Assembly (NCBI RefSeq): GCF_000821085.1
Contig: NZ_CCXR01000001.1
Span: 372,001-436,000 of the forward strand
Direction: 5' to 3'
Source: Bacillus sp. B-jedd
GTDB lineage: Bacteria > Bacillota > Bacilli > Bacillales > Cytobacillaceae
DNA: 64,000 bases
Positions within the stretch are counted from its first letter, which is position 1. Each line of letters opens with the position of its first letter. The notes under the pieces are model-generated. The model ran no database searches, was not told the DNA's origin, and saw nothing but the letters and a program-made list of their open reading frames with translations. Shown here piece by piece: positions 53,974 through 62,077 of this stretch. Both the position numbers and the translations under genes were made by a program.

Positions 53974-55461
53974 TTGCAAAATCCTAAATTAAAGAATTTA
54001 CACGATACATGGCTTGAGGAAGCGACCATCGCTGACTTGCAGGGAAAAATGGCTGAGGGCAGCCTGACATCCAAGGAGCTTGTCCTCATGTACCTCTACC
54101 GGATTTCCCAGTTGGACAGAAAAGGCCCTGAGTTGAAGTCTGTTCTCGAAATCAACCCTGACGCAATCCAGATTGCTGCCGCCTTGGATGCCGAGCGCGA
54201 GCTGAAAGGCCCGCGGGGTCCGCTGCATGGCATCCCGGTTCTTCTGAAGGACAATATTGACACAGGGGATAACATGCACACGAGCGCTGGTTCAAAGGCA
54301 TTGGCCGACTCTTATGCGCTGAAAGACTCTGAAGTTGCAAGAAGGCTCCGTGAGGCAGGGGCGGTGATTCTTGGCAAAACAAACATGACCGAATGGGCGA
54401 ATTTCATGGCGATTGGCATGAAAAGCGGCTATAGCTCAAGAGGCGGCCAGACATTGAATCCATACGGGCCAGAACGGTTCGATGTGGGCGGATCGAGCTC
54501 AGGTTCGGGCGCCGCGATTGCCGCGAATTTCGCCGCGGTGGCGGTTGGAACGGAAACGTCCGGTTCAATCCTGGACCCATCCGCGCAAAATGCCCTTGTC
54601 GGAATTAAGCCGACAGTCGGCCTCATCAGCAGGAGGGGCATCATTCCAATTGCCCATACCCAGGATACAGCCGGCCCAATGGCGCGGACGGTCAAAGATG
54701 CTGCCATTTTGCTGACAGTCCTGTCAGGGGAAGATCCGGAGGACCCGGCAACGCTTGCCAGCCGTCTTCCTGGATTCGACTTCACCGTCTTTTTGGAGAA
54801 GGGCCTGTCAGGAAAGAGGCTTGGCTTCGCACGCGAGCATTATGTTGAACAAGCTGGCGAGAACAGAGCAGCGGTCGTTGAGAAGGCAATCGATAAACTG
54901 AAGGAACTCGGCGCTGAAATCGTAGAAATCTCGATCCCTTCCGCAAAAAAGCAATGGGATTGGGAAGTGCTGACGTTTGAATTCAAAACCGGTTTGAACG
55001 CCTATCTGAAAGGGCTCGGTCCAGCGGCAAAAATCCGTTCGCTTGCCGATGTCATTCAATTCAACACGGAAAATGAAGCAGAGATGCTTAAATATGGGCA
55101 GGAAGTGCTGATTGGGTCTGAAGCGACGAGCGGAGGATTATACGAAGAAGCATACGTCCATTCCCTCGAGTTTAATGAATATCATGCGAAGGAAAATGGC
55201 ATCGACTTTGTACTGGCTGAGCACAATCTTGATGCGATTGTTTTCCCGCACACGGAGGGAGCGGATATTTCAGCGCGAGCCGGCTATCCATCCGTCGTTG
55301 TACCAGCGGGTTATACAGAGGAAGGAGAGCCTGTCGGCATCACATTTGCCGGGACGGCTTGGAGTGAACCGGATCTGATCCAGTTAGCCTATGCATTTGA
55401 GCAGGAAACCTTCTATCGGAAGGCGCCTGATTTTGGCAAAATTACCACCGGCCTGGAATGA
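53974..55461 (+). CDS. Amidase signature family hydrolase (peptide-amidase-like)
   Basis: 495 residues. The amidase signature is complete: catalytic Lys in PVLLKDNIDTGD, GGSSSGSGAAIA and the nucleophile region VGTETSGSIL, then IKPTVGLISRRGIIPI. The C-terminal half (FPHTEGADISARAGYPSVVVPAGY) follows the family. These enzymes hydrolyse amides; the pattern is nearer to peptide amidases than to GatA. The start is TTG at 53974 with TGGGGGC upstream. Not in an operon with gatB or gatC, so not part of GatCAB. Confidence 0.88.
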   Translation: MQNPKLKNLHDTWLEEATIADLQGKMAEGSLTSKELVLMYLYRISQLDRKGPELKSVLEINPDAIQIAAALDAERELKGPRGPLHGIPVLLKDNIDTGDNMHTSAGSKALADSYALKDSEVARRLREAGAVILGKTNMTEWANFMAIGMKSGYSSRGGQTLNPYGPERFDVGGSSSGSGAAIAANFAAVAVGTETSGSILDPSAQNALVGIKPTVGLISRRGIIPIAHTQDTAGPMARTVKDAAILLTVLSGEDPEDPATLASRLPGFDFTVFLEKGLSGKRLGFAREHYVEQAGENRAAVVEKAIDKLKELGAEIVEISIPSAKKQWDWEVLTFEFKTGLNAYLKGLGPAAKIRSLADVIQFNTENEAEMLKYGQEVLIGSEATSGGLYEEAYVHSLEFNEYHAKENGIDFVLAEHNLDAIVFPHTEGADISARAGYPSVVVPAGYTEEGEPVGITFAGTAWSEPDLIQLAYAFEQETFYRKAPDFGKITTGLE

Positions 55462-55543
55462 AGGGTTGAAAAATTTCCCGGGATGAAATCGGCAACCCTG
55501 GCCTACACTAAGAACACTTCCTGATGAAGGAGATGTGTTTACG

Positions 55544-55678
55544 ATGGGCAGAAAGAAACTCGGAAACCGGAATGCGCAGGTTAACAATAACAAGAAGGTT
55601 GGCAAGACGAGTTCGGAGCTGGTGAAGTTTACGACCGGGCAGGACAGGGTCATCCGCAACCGCCCGAATGATGACTAA
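55544..55678 (+). CDS. Small basic protein, 44 residues
   Basis: Begins MGRKKLGNRNAQ and ends RNRPNDD; rich in Lys, Arg and Asn with no hydrophobic helix. AAGGAGAT lies ten bases before the ATG, and a terminator follows the stop, so it looks like a real small gene. No family recognised. Size and composition recall small spore or stress proteins. Confidence 0.65.
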   Translation: MGRKKLGNRNAQVNNNKKVGKTSSELVKFTTGQDRVIRNRPNDD

Positions 55679-55687
55679 GAGGAAAAG

Positions 55688-55718
55688 GCCGCCCATCCAT
55701 GGGGCGGCTGTTTATTTT
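55688..55718 (+). terminator. Terminator of the small basic protein gene
   Basis: Stem GCCGCCCAT/ATGGGGCGGC with one bulge, then TGTTTATTTT. Confidence 0.85.
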
Positions 55719-55787
55719 GCTAAAAATTGCCACACATTCTAGTTCATTTGGTCTATTTTTCCTGTTCCACAATCCCGTTATACTGGA

Positions 55788-55910
55788 GAAAGATAAAGGC
55801 AAACCTGCCGAAAGACAGGGACGCAAAGCGATGGGCCTGCCCGGGAAACCGAATGGCTGCCACGCCGCCGGACTTCTTTTTGGATGTCTGGGGACATTTT
55901 CAAAAAGGAG
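55788..55910 (+). promoter_or_regulatory. Cyclic di-GMP-I (GEMM) riboswitch
   Basis: The aptamer carries the class landmarks in order: AAGGCAAACC (from about 55795), a CCGAAAG tetraloop region, GGGACGCAAAGC, GGGCCT and the closing GGCTGCC. CTTCTTTTTG (55873-55882) can pair with CAAAAAGGAG (55901-55910), which holds the ribosome binding site, so translation is probably the controlled step. A P1 extension GAAAGA (55788-55793) with TCTTTT would compete with that pairing, suggesting c-di-GMP turns the gene on. Confidence 0.88.
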
Positions 55911-55915
55911 AGAAA

Positions 55916-56770
55916 ATGATGCTGCGTAAAACTTTTTTATGTGCAATTTTATTGTTATTGGCGGCGGGAACATTGGGGAATTCATTTGTACAGGCTGAGG
56001 GGACGCCTCGGGCAACCTGGCTTTGGAACACAACTCTGATTGAAACCCAGCCGGATGAAGTGCTGGCTTTCCTCGGAGAAAATAACGCCAATCAGGTTTA
56101 CCTCCAAATCAACCGAAACATCAGCATCACTTCATACAAACAATTCATCGCCAAGGCTTCGGCGCTGGGAATAAAAGTCCATGCCCTGGATGGAGCCCCG
56201 AACTGGGTGTCCGGTTCCGGAACAACTTATCTGAACCAATTGATGGGCTGGGTGAAAACGTATCAGGCTGAAGCCTTGCCTGCGGAGAAGTTTTCCGGCA
56301 TCCACCTGGATGTAGAGCCGTATTTGTACAGCGGGTGGACTTCCAATTACAAAGCCACCGTTCTGGCCTATCAGAACTTGCTGTTGAATGCGAAAAGCCA
56401 GGCACGACAGCTTGGATTGCCGATTGGCGCGGATATGCCTTTCTGGTTCGATGAGCATTCCTACAATAATAAAATCGGAAAAGGGAATCTTGCCAACTGG
56501 GTAATCCAAACGGTCGACTCCCCAACCATCATGGCGTACCGCGATACTGCGCCAGCGATCGCCAATATTATCAGTACTGAACTCCAGATGGCCAACGCCG
56601 CCGGCAAAACGCTGATTATTGGCGTCGAAACGGGCGCAACCTCAGAAGGGGATTTCATTACATTTTACGAAGAAGGCAAGGCTTACATGGAAGGGGAACT
56701 CGCGCAGGTCGGAGGGAATCTGACTTTCGCAATCCACTATCTTGAAAGCTGGATGGCGATGAAGCCATAA
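55916..56770 (+). CDS. Secreted protein under c-di-GMP riboswitch control
   Basis: 284 residues. An N-terminal signal peptide ends near QAEG. The rest has no membrane helix and a TIM-barrel-like pattern of glycoside-hydrolase-like proteins (acidic FSGIHLDVEPYLYSGW, late VIQTVDSPTIMAYRD). Family not certain. The riboswitch places it among c-di-GMP targets such as matrix or adhesion proteins, and a secreted polysaccharide hydrolase would fit. Two in-frame ATG codons (55916 and 55919) follow AAAGGAGAG. Confidence 0.8.
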   Translation: MMLRKTFLCAILLLLAAGTLGNSFVQAEGTPRATWLWNTTLIETQPDEVLAFLGENNANQVYLQINRNISITSYKQFIAKASALGIKVHALDGAPNWVSGSGTTYLNQLMGWVKTYQAEALPAEKFSGIHLDVEPYLYSGWTSNYKATVLAYQNLLLNAKSQARQLGLPIGADMPFWFDEHSYNNKIGKGNLANWVIQTVDSPTIMAYRDTAPAIANIISTELQMANAAGKTLIIGVETGATSEGDFITFYEEGKAYMEGELAQVGGNLTFAIHYLESWMAMKP

Positions 56771-56777
56771 TATAGAG

Positions 56778-56813
56778 GAACAGCCGTACATGGGAGTGCG
56801 GCTGTTCTTTTTT
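56778..56813 (+). terminator. Terminator of the riboswitch-controlled gene
   Basis: Nine-base stem GAACAGCCG/CGGCTGTTC with a 12-base loop, then six T. Confidence 0.88.
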
Positions 56814-56848
56814 GCAAAAAAATAAGGCAATCCTAAAAGAATTGCCTC
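56814..56848 (-). terminator. Terminator of the YhfW-like gene
   Basis: Seven-base stem AGGCAAT/ATTGCCT; the minus-strand transcript ends TTATTTTTTT. Confidence 0.8.
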
Positions 56849-56858
56849 ATCCGCTAAA

Positions 56859-58370
56859 TTAACCTTTAAGTTTCTTTAGCGATTCAATCGCTGGACCCTC
56901 AATGACATCGCCGTTGTACGCAAAGCGCGAACCGTGGCACGGACAGTCCCATGACTTCTCGGCGCTGTTCCACTCACATTCACAGCCGATATGGGTACAT
57001 GTCGTGTCAACAAGATACAGCTTCCCGGTTTCATCCTTGTAGCCCCCGGCGCGCTTTCCATCAACCAGGACAACGCCCCCTTCGCCAACCTCAAGATCAT
57101 CCAGGCTCTTCGGAATGTATTCCAGCTTCCCTTTCACAAGATGGCCTGCCACTTCCGCATTGAAGGTGACCGCTTTCTTCAGAGACGGGTCAACCTCGAA
57201 CCTTGATGGGTGGTATAAGTCCTTATATGGGCTTTCTCGATTCAACACATAATCAGTTAAAATATGGCCGGCGAGTGTACTTGTCGTCATTCCCCACTTT
57301 TTATAACCGGTCGCGACAAGAATCGTTTCCTCACCATCCTTCAACGGTCCAATGTACGGCAGTTTATCTAGCGTATCCATGTCCTGCGCCGACCAGCGGT
57401 ACGTATAGTCGCCGTTTCCGAAGACTTGCCCGCTGAAGTCAGACAGCGCCTGATAATGCTTTTCCGTATCCTCGTCTTTGCCCGTCCGGTGGTTCTCCCC
57501 GCCGATAATCAGCAGCTTCTCCCCGTTATGCGGGGTATAGCGGATCGACCGCGTCGGAGAATCCTCGCTGATGTACATTCCCCCGGGATATTCCTTGTCC
57601 GACTTCACTCCAATCGCATAGGAGCGGGAGGCATACATCCTTGCGAAGTAAAGGCCCCGCTTGTCAAAAAATGGCCAATGGGAAGCAATTATCACATGGT
57701 CGCAAGATATTTTCTGGCCGTCCTTCGTGTGCAGGACCGTTCCGCCTTCAACCGTGATATCCTTGGCGACTGTATTCTCGTACACCTGGCAGCCGGCATC
57801 CACCGCTTTTTTCAAAAGGGCTCGTAAATATTTCAGCGGATGGAACTGGGCCTGATCCTTCATCACCAAAGCGTTCTTCACTTCAATATCGAATGGGATG
57901 CTGCCGCGTAGCTCGCTTGGAATGCCAAGCTTCTTATAGGCTTCCGCCTCGGTCTCGATTTTCTGCTTGTATTCATCCGTCACCGAATAAATGACTGCGT
58001 CCTGATCGCTGAAATCGCAATCGATGTTTTGCTCCGTGACCGTCCTGCGGATGAATCCAAGCGCGTCACTATGTGATTCATAATAAAGCTTTGCATTCTC
58101 CTCGCCGAAATGGCTGATCAGTTCATCATAAAGGAGACCGTGCTGTGCAGTGATTTTCGCTGTTGTATGTCCGGATGTCCCGTTGAGCACACTGCCAGCT
58201 TCAATGAGGGTGACTTTTTTTCCTTGCTGAGTAAGCAAATAGGCGGTCGTAATTCCGGTCATCCCGGCGCCGACTATGACGACATCTGTGGAATGATCAC
58301 CTTCCAGCCTGTTGAACTTGGGCAATTCAATCTCCCGCCAATAAGACCTTGGATACTTTTGTCCGCTCAT
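56859..58370 (-). CDS. FAD oxidoreductase with C-terminal Rieske domain (YhfW-like)
   Basis: 503 residues. The N-terminal half is a DAO-type FAD domain (VVIVGAGMTGITTAYLLTQQG) and the C-terminal 90 residues are a Rieske domain (CTHIGCECEWNSAEKSWDCPCHGSRF spans both boxes). B. subtilis YhfW has this fusion and a similar length. Physiological substrate unknown. GGAGGAAAAAC precedes the ATG. A second Rieske protein in the window lies in the nitrate-reductase-like operon. Confidence 0.92.
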   Translation of the reverse strand: MSGQKYPRSYWREIELPKFNRLEGDHSTDVVIVGAGMTGITTAYLLTQQGKKVTLIEAGSVLNGTSGHTTAKITAQHGLLYDELISHFGEENAKLYYESHSDALGFIRRTVTEQNIDCDFSDQDAVIYSVTDEYKQKIETEAEAYKKLGIPSELRGSIPFDIEVKNALVMKDQAQFHPLKYLRALLKKAVDAGCQVYENTVAKDITVEGGTVLHTKDGQKISCDHVIIASHWPFFDKRGLYFARMYASRSYAIGVKSDKEYPGGMYISEDSPTRSIRYTPHNGEKLLIIGGENHRTGKDEDTEKHYQALSDFSGQVFGNGDYTYRWSAQDMDTLDKLPYIGPLKDGEETILVATGYKKWGMTTSTLAGHILTDYVLNRESPYKDLYHPSRFEVDPSLKKAVTFNAEVAGHLVKGKLEYIPKSLDDLEVGEGGVVLVDGKRAGGYKDETGKLYLVDTTCTHIGCECEWNSAEKSWDCPCHGSRFAYNGDVIEGPAIESLKKLKG

Positions 58371-58474
58371 GTTTTTCCTCCTTCTGGGCCTGCATTCTTC
58401 TTTGCAAAAGTCTAGTCAAAGTTCACTTTATTGTTCCCTGTTTTGGAAAAATAACTCTAATTTCCTTTTGCTGA

Positions 58475-58511
58475 AAATAAAAAATGACCTTCTTGGTAAG
58501 AGGTCATTTTT
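58475..58511 (-). terminator. Terminator of the 62-residue membrane-anchored protein gene
   Basis: Eleven-base perfect stem AAAAATGACCT/AGGTCATTTTT, overlapping the stop codon of the small gene; TTTTTATTTT follows on the minus strand. Confidence 0.85.
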
Positions 58512-58692
58512 CACATGAAAATGAATAGCTAAGCGCCAAAAAACTAGTTTCCACAACCGGGCTGCCGCCAACTTCATAGCATTTATCTGTGGCAAAATTA
58601 ATTTCTTTATAATGAAAGTAGGACTGCGAGCCAGTTAGAAATAGGAACCCCGCTGCTGCTGTCCCAATCAGTATGATTATTTTCTTCCTCAT
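58504..58692 (-). CDS. Small membrane-anchored protein, 62 residues
   Basis: Begins MRKKIIILIGTAAAGFLFLTG, a signal-anchor helix, followed by a short outer domain with two cysteines (DKCYEVGG and FSCEK) that could form a disulfide. The second of two close ATG codons is chosen because GGGGG lies six bases before it. No family recognised. Confidence 0.6.
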   Translation of the reverse strand: MRKKIIILIGTAAAGFLFLTGSQSYFHYKEINFATDKCYEVGGSPVVETSFLALSYSFSCEK

Positions 58693-58774
58693 GTCCATCC
58701 CCCTTTTCAAAAGTATACCAAATATATCCTTACGATTGGGCTGGTTCAGTATTTCGCTTCCCGTAATATTCCCG

Positions 58775-58803
58775 TTGACGGCGCTTGCCGGGGCTGATAT
58801 ACT
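58775..58803 (+). promoter_or_regulatory. Sigma-A promoter of the transsulfuration gene
   Basis: TTGACG, a 17-base spacer and TATACT give a near-consensus promoter, with the start expected near 58811. No T-box or SAM riboswitch is visible in the short leader. Confidence 0.75.
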
Positions 58804-58834
58804 CACCAACATAAATAGGAAGAAGGTGGCTGAA

Positions 58835-59983
58835 GTGGCAAGGGAGTTTGAAACGAAAGTATTGCATGGGGACAAAAAAGTGGAACGTAAAATCAAGAGC
58901 AAGGTAACGCCAATCTACCAAACTTCGGCTTTCACATTCAAGGACCTCGATGAACTTGAAGGCTTTTACGAGGGCAGCGGCCATTATTTATATTCGAGGG
59001 TCGGCAATCCGAACACGGACGAGCTTGGGGCGGCCGTGGCCCGTCTGGAAGAGGCACCAGCGGGTGTCGCTGCGTCATCTGGGCTTTCAGCCATCCTCGC
59101 GGGGGTTCTGGCTGCGGTCAAAAGCGGGGAGCACATTATTGCCGCTGATGACGTATATGGCGGCAGCTATCATATGCTGAAGGAAGAATTGAAGGATCTC
59201 GGCATTGAAACGACCTTTGTTTCGTTTACCGACCTTTCCAACGTGGAAAAAGAGATTCGCGATAATACCCGCCTCATTTATACGGAATCAATCACAAATC
59301 CGCTCCTCCGCGTCGAGAATCTAGAAGCTGTCATTGATTTTGCAAAAGGGAAGGGCTTGCTGACACTCGTTGACAATACTTTCGCAACGCCGCTTCATGT
59401 CCGCCCGTTTGAACTTGGCGCTGATCTTGTTGTTCATAGCGCGACGAAATATATTGGCGGCCATAGCGACGTTACTTCGGGTGTCGTCGTCGGCAGAGAA
59501 GATTTGATTGCAAAAGCGGGCAGTAAAATAGCAAATCTTGGCTCTAATCTTAGCCCATTCGAGGCTTGGCTCACCGTTCGCGGCCTAAAGACGCTCGCGC
59601 TCCGGATGAAAACCCAGTCCTCGAATGCAAGGAAACTCGCACTGGCGCTCAAGGATCATGCCGATGTTAAAAAGGTCTATTATCCTTTCGACCAGGGCGG
59701 TGAGGATGGCTTTGGCGCCATGGTAACCGTCGAGCTTTCCGAAAAGGCTGATATGAATGAATTTTTCCGGGCACTTTCATGGATTAAAATCGCTCCGACT
59801 TTGGCGGGCGTTGAATCAACCGTGTCCCATCCCGAAGTCACCTCCCACCGGGCTCTTTCGCCGGAAGCCCGCGCCGCTTTAGGGATTAACCGCCAGGTCG
59901 TCCGCATCTCGGTCGGCATTGAACACGCAGATGATATCATCAGCCAGTTTGAGGATGCCATCCGGGAATCGGTTCGCAAGTAA
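58835..59983 (+). CDS. Cys/Met metabolism PLP enzyme (cystathionine gamma-synthase/lyase family)
   Basis: About 382 residues. The PLP lysine is in VVHSATKYIGGHSDVTSGVV, with the family's YSRVGNPNTDELGAAVARLE near the N-terminus and SVGIEHADDIISQFEDAI at the end. MetI, MetC and MccB share this fold; the exact reaction cannot be told from sequence alone. The GTG at 58835 has AAGGTGG upstream; a second GTG nine bases earlier is also possible. Confidence 0.88.
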   Translation: MAREFETKVLHGDKKVERKIKSKVTPIYQTSAFTFKDLDELEGFYEGSGHYLYSRVGNPNTDELGAAVARLEEAPAGVAASSGLSAILAGVLAAVKSGEHIIAADDVYGGSYHMLKEELKDLGIETTFVSFTDLSNVEKEIRDNTRLIYTESITNPLLRVENLEAVIDFAKGKGLLTLVDNTFATPLHVRPFELGADLVVHSATKYIGGHSDVTSGVVVGREDLIAKAGSKIANLGSNLSPFEAWLTVRGLKTLALRMKTQSSNARKLALALKDHADVKKVYYPFDQGGEDGFGAMVTVELSEKADMNEFFRALSWIKIAPTLAGVESTVSHPEVTSHRALSPEARAALGINRQVVRISVGIEHADDIISQFEDAIRESVRK

Positions 59984-60098
59984 ATGATATGGACGCCCCC
60001 GTTTTTTCATATAACGGGTTATGCTTTCGAGTAACTTAATTCGAACACAAATTAGCATAGCGGGTTCAATTATAAAAACTTAATTCGATTACACATTA

Positions 60099-60135
60099 GC
60101 AGTCCAATTCACAACTGAATTGGACTGCATCTTTT
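60099..60135 (+). terminator. Terminator in the gap after the PLP enzyme gene
   Basis: Thirteen-base perfect stem GCAGTCCAATTCA/TGAATTGGACTGC with a four-base loop, then T run. It lies 116 bases after the gene; two near-identical copies of an AACTTAATTCGA...ATTAGCA segment (about 60031 and 60078) sit between. Confidence 0.8.
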
Positions 60136-60149
60136 TGTTGGTATATTGG

Positions 60150-60640
60150 TGCACACGCCCCGTGGGTTGGTGCATACCCTAGTTGGGTTGGCGTACACGC
60201 CCCGTGAATAAGCGCATTTCCTGGTTGAAATGACGCATACCCGGTTGGAATGACGCATAGCCGGAGGGCATGGCGCACACCCCAGCGGAATTGGATAATA
60301 AACCAGCGAAATTGGATAATAAACCAGCGAAATTGGATAATAAACCCCTGGAATTGGATAATAGACTATTGGAATTGGATAATAGACTATTGGAATTGGA
60401 TAATAAACCTCGGGAATTGGATAATAAACCAGTGGAATTGGATAATAAACCTCTAGAATTGGATAATAAACCTTTCGAACTCGTGGATACGCTCTGACAA
60501 TTGGCGCATTCCCCGGTTGAATTGGCGCATAAACCCCATGAACTGACGCATAAGCCAGTCAGAATGGGCGCATAAACCTCGTGAACTGACGCATAACCCG
60601 TTTTAACCGACGCATTCCCCAGTCAGAATGGCGCGCATTT
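60150..60640 (+). repeat. 21-bp repeat field, locus 3
   Basis: More than twenty units of 20-21 bases. A central block of ten (about 60289-60480) has the core TTGGATAATAAAC; flanking blocks have the related core TTGGCGCATAAACC and its variants (TGACGCATAACCC and similar). The two types alternate without changing the register. The gap 59984-60715 otherwise holds only the terminator at 60099 and a short duplication before it. Confidence 0.92.
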
Positions 60641-60715
60641 TGCTCATTATGTTTCAATTCCGCCTCAACTTTGGTAAATAAACAATAGAAGCCAAAAAAT
60701 TCAAGGAGGCAGCCA

Positions 60716-61450
60716 ATGGCCGATCAACAAAAAGAGATCAAACGACAAAGGGAGAGGTCGGAACGCTTTGAGGTGGCGTTCAACCAAATCCATACTGAAT
60801 TAAAAAAACTCGAACGGAACGCGGACACTGACCAGTTCCTCGAGCTTCTTCATAAAGTGAAAAACAGGCATGCGCCGATTCGCCGCTATTTCGATGATTT
60901 GAAAAGCTACGCGCGGCTCCGGAACGCGCTTGTCCATGAGAAAAGCAGAAAGAATTTTTATATCGCCGAGCCTCATCCTGAGGTTGTTGAGCAAATAGAG
61001 AGCATCGCTGAATTTCTTCAGGTACCACCGTCAATCCTGACTGTGGCTTCCAAACCAGTGAAGACATTCGATGCGGATGAAGAGGTGAAGGTTGCACTGG
61101 AGGAGATGGAGGGCCATGAATTTACCCAGTATCCGATTTACGAGGATGGCCACTTTAAGTTTTTGATGACAGAAAGCGGGCTGAGAAGATATTTTGCCAG
61201 CAGACTTGAAGGGTCGAAAATTGACCTCGCTGGGCAAAAGCTCCGGGATGTCCAGAAGCACGAAAAAACGAATACGGTGAAAATCGTTTCCAAAGAAATG
61301 AATATATTTGAATTGCAGGACCTGTATGACTCGCGCTCGGAGGAAGAGAACAAGCTGGAGGCGGTCATCATAACGGATAACGGATCATTTAAGGAAAAGC
61401 CGATTGGGATTGTATCTTCGTGGGATTTAATTAAAATGGATACGGATTAA
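60716..61450 (+). CDS. CBS-pair protein with HEPN-like N-terminal domain
   Basis: 244 residues. Residues 1-95 are helical and end with RLRNALVHEKSRKNFY; Arg69 to His74 fits the Rx4H motif of HEPN domains, many of which are RNases or adenine-nucleotide-binding modules. Residues ~105-240 form two CBS domains (VASKPVKTFDADEEVKVALEEM...; ITDNGSFKEKPIGIVSSWDLIKM), which usually sense adenine nucleotides. AAGGAGGCAGCC precedes the ATG. Whether the HEPN part is catalytic is unknown. Confidence 0.75.
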   Translation: MADQQKEIKRQRERSERFEVAFNQIHTELKKLERNADTDQFLELLHKVKNRHAPIRRYFDDLKSYARLRNALVHEKSRKNFYIAEPHPEVVEQIESIAEFLQVPPSILTVASKPVKTFDADEEVKVALEEMEGHEFTQYPIYEDGHFKFLMTESGLRRYFASRLEGSKIDLAGQKLRDVQKHEKTNTVKIVSKEMNIFELQDLYDSRSEEENKLEAVIITDNGSFKEKPIGIVSSWDLIKMDTD

Positions 61451-61470
61451 TCTATTTCGAACTGCATCAT

Positions 61471-61499
61471 AAAAAAACTCGCCAACCGGCGAGTTTTTT
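61471..61499. terminator. Bidirectional terminator between the CBS gene and the DUF1360 gene
   Basis: Seven-base perfect stem ACTCGCC/GGCGAGT with loop AACC, A run before and T run after. Confidence 0.9.
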
Positions 61500-61501
61500 C
61501 G

Positions 61502-61918
61502 TTACCCTTTCGGATTTTCTTTTGGAGGGTCGGCGGCAGGAGCTTTATTTTCATGCTCTTTCGCGGAATAGTAGGCGACCTTTTTAATGTTGACCCCAAC
61601 GAAGGTTTCAATGACGGACTGGCCGCCGGCAATGGCAAGTATCAGCGCGAGAACAAGGAACGGTTTTGGGAAAAGGAGATAGCCTCCCCCGAGGAATATC
61701 GCGCTCCAGACGCCAGCGCACCAGTAGCAGTTGAGCAGGTAGCCGAATAAGTTCTTTGGAACGTCCTTCATCTCGCTCCCGTGAGAGGTTTCTACTTTTT
61801 TCTTTTTCATGAACGGTTTGCGGATGAATTCCGTAATTTTGTCAAAAACAATCAGATGGGTCAGGCGATAGCTCGCCAAAATAAGAAGAATTAGTTCCAG
61901 CCAAGACAGGTTTTCCAT
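61502..61918 (-). CDS. DUF1360 membrane protein (YngL-like)
   Basis: 138 residues with three hydrophobic segments, including LNCYWCAGVWSAIFLGGGYLLF with a conserved CxxC-like pair. Family members occur in many spore formers; YngL of B. subtilis is one. Function unknown. AGGAGGCGC precedes the ATG at 61918. Confidence 0.78.
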   Translation of the reverse strand: MENLSWLELILLILASYRLTHLIVFDKITEFIRKPFMKKKKVETSHGSEMKDVPKNLFGYLLNCYWCAGVWSAIFLGGGYLLFPKPFLVLALILAIAGGQSVIETFVGVNIKKVAYYSAKEHENKAPAADPPKENPKG

Positions 61919-62077
61919 AAAGCGCCTCCTACAGAGCATTCGTTTGTGAATATTACCAAGCCAGGGAAATGGTTCCCTTTATCTGTTTTCCCGCCAGCAA
62001 AAAGAATAACCATGAATCGCTTTGTTCCCGGTATATTTTTGCGCAAAAAACACAATCTATCCCGAGGAGGCGATAAT

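Noticed and set aside
53974..55461. Amidase as GatA of GatCAB
   Set aside because: No gatC or gatB beside it, and the C-terminal half is closer to peptide-amidase-like enzymes.
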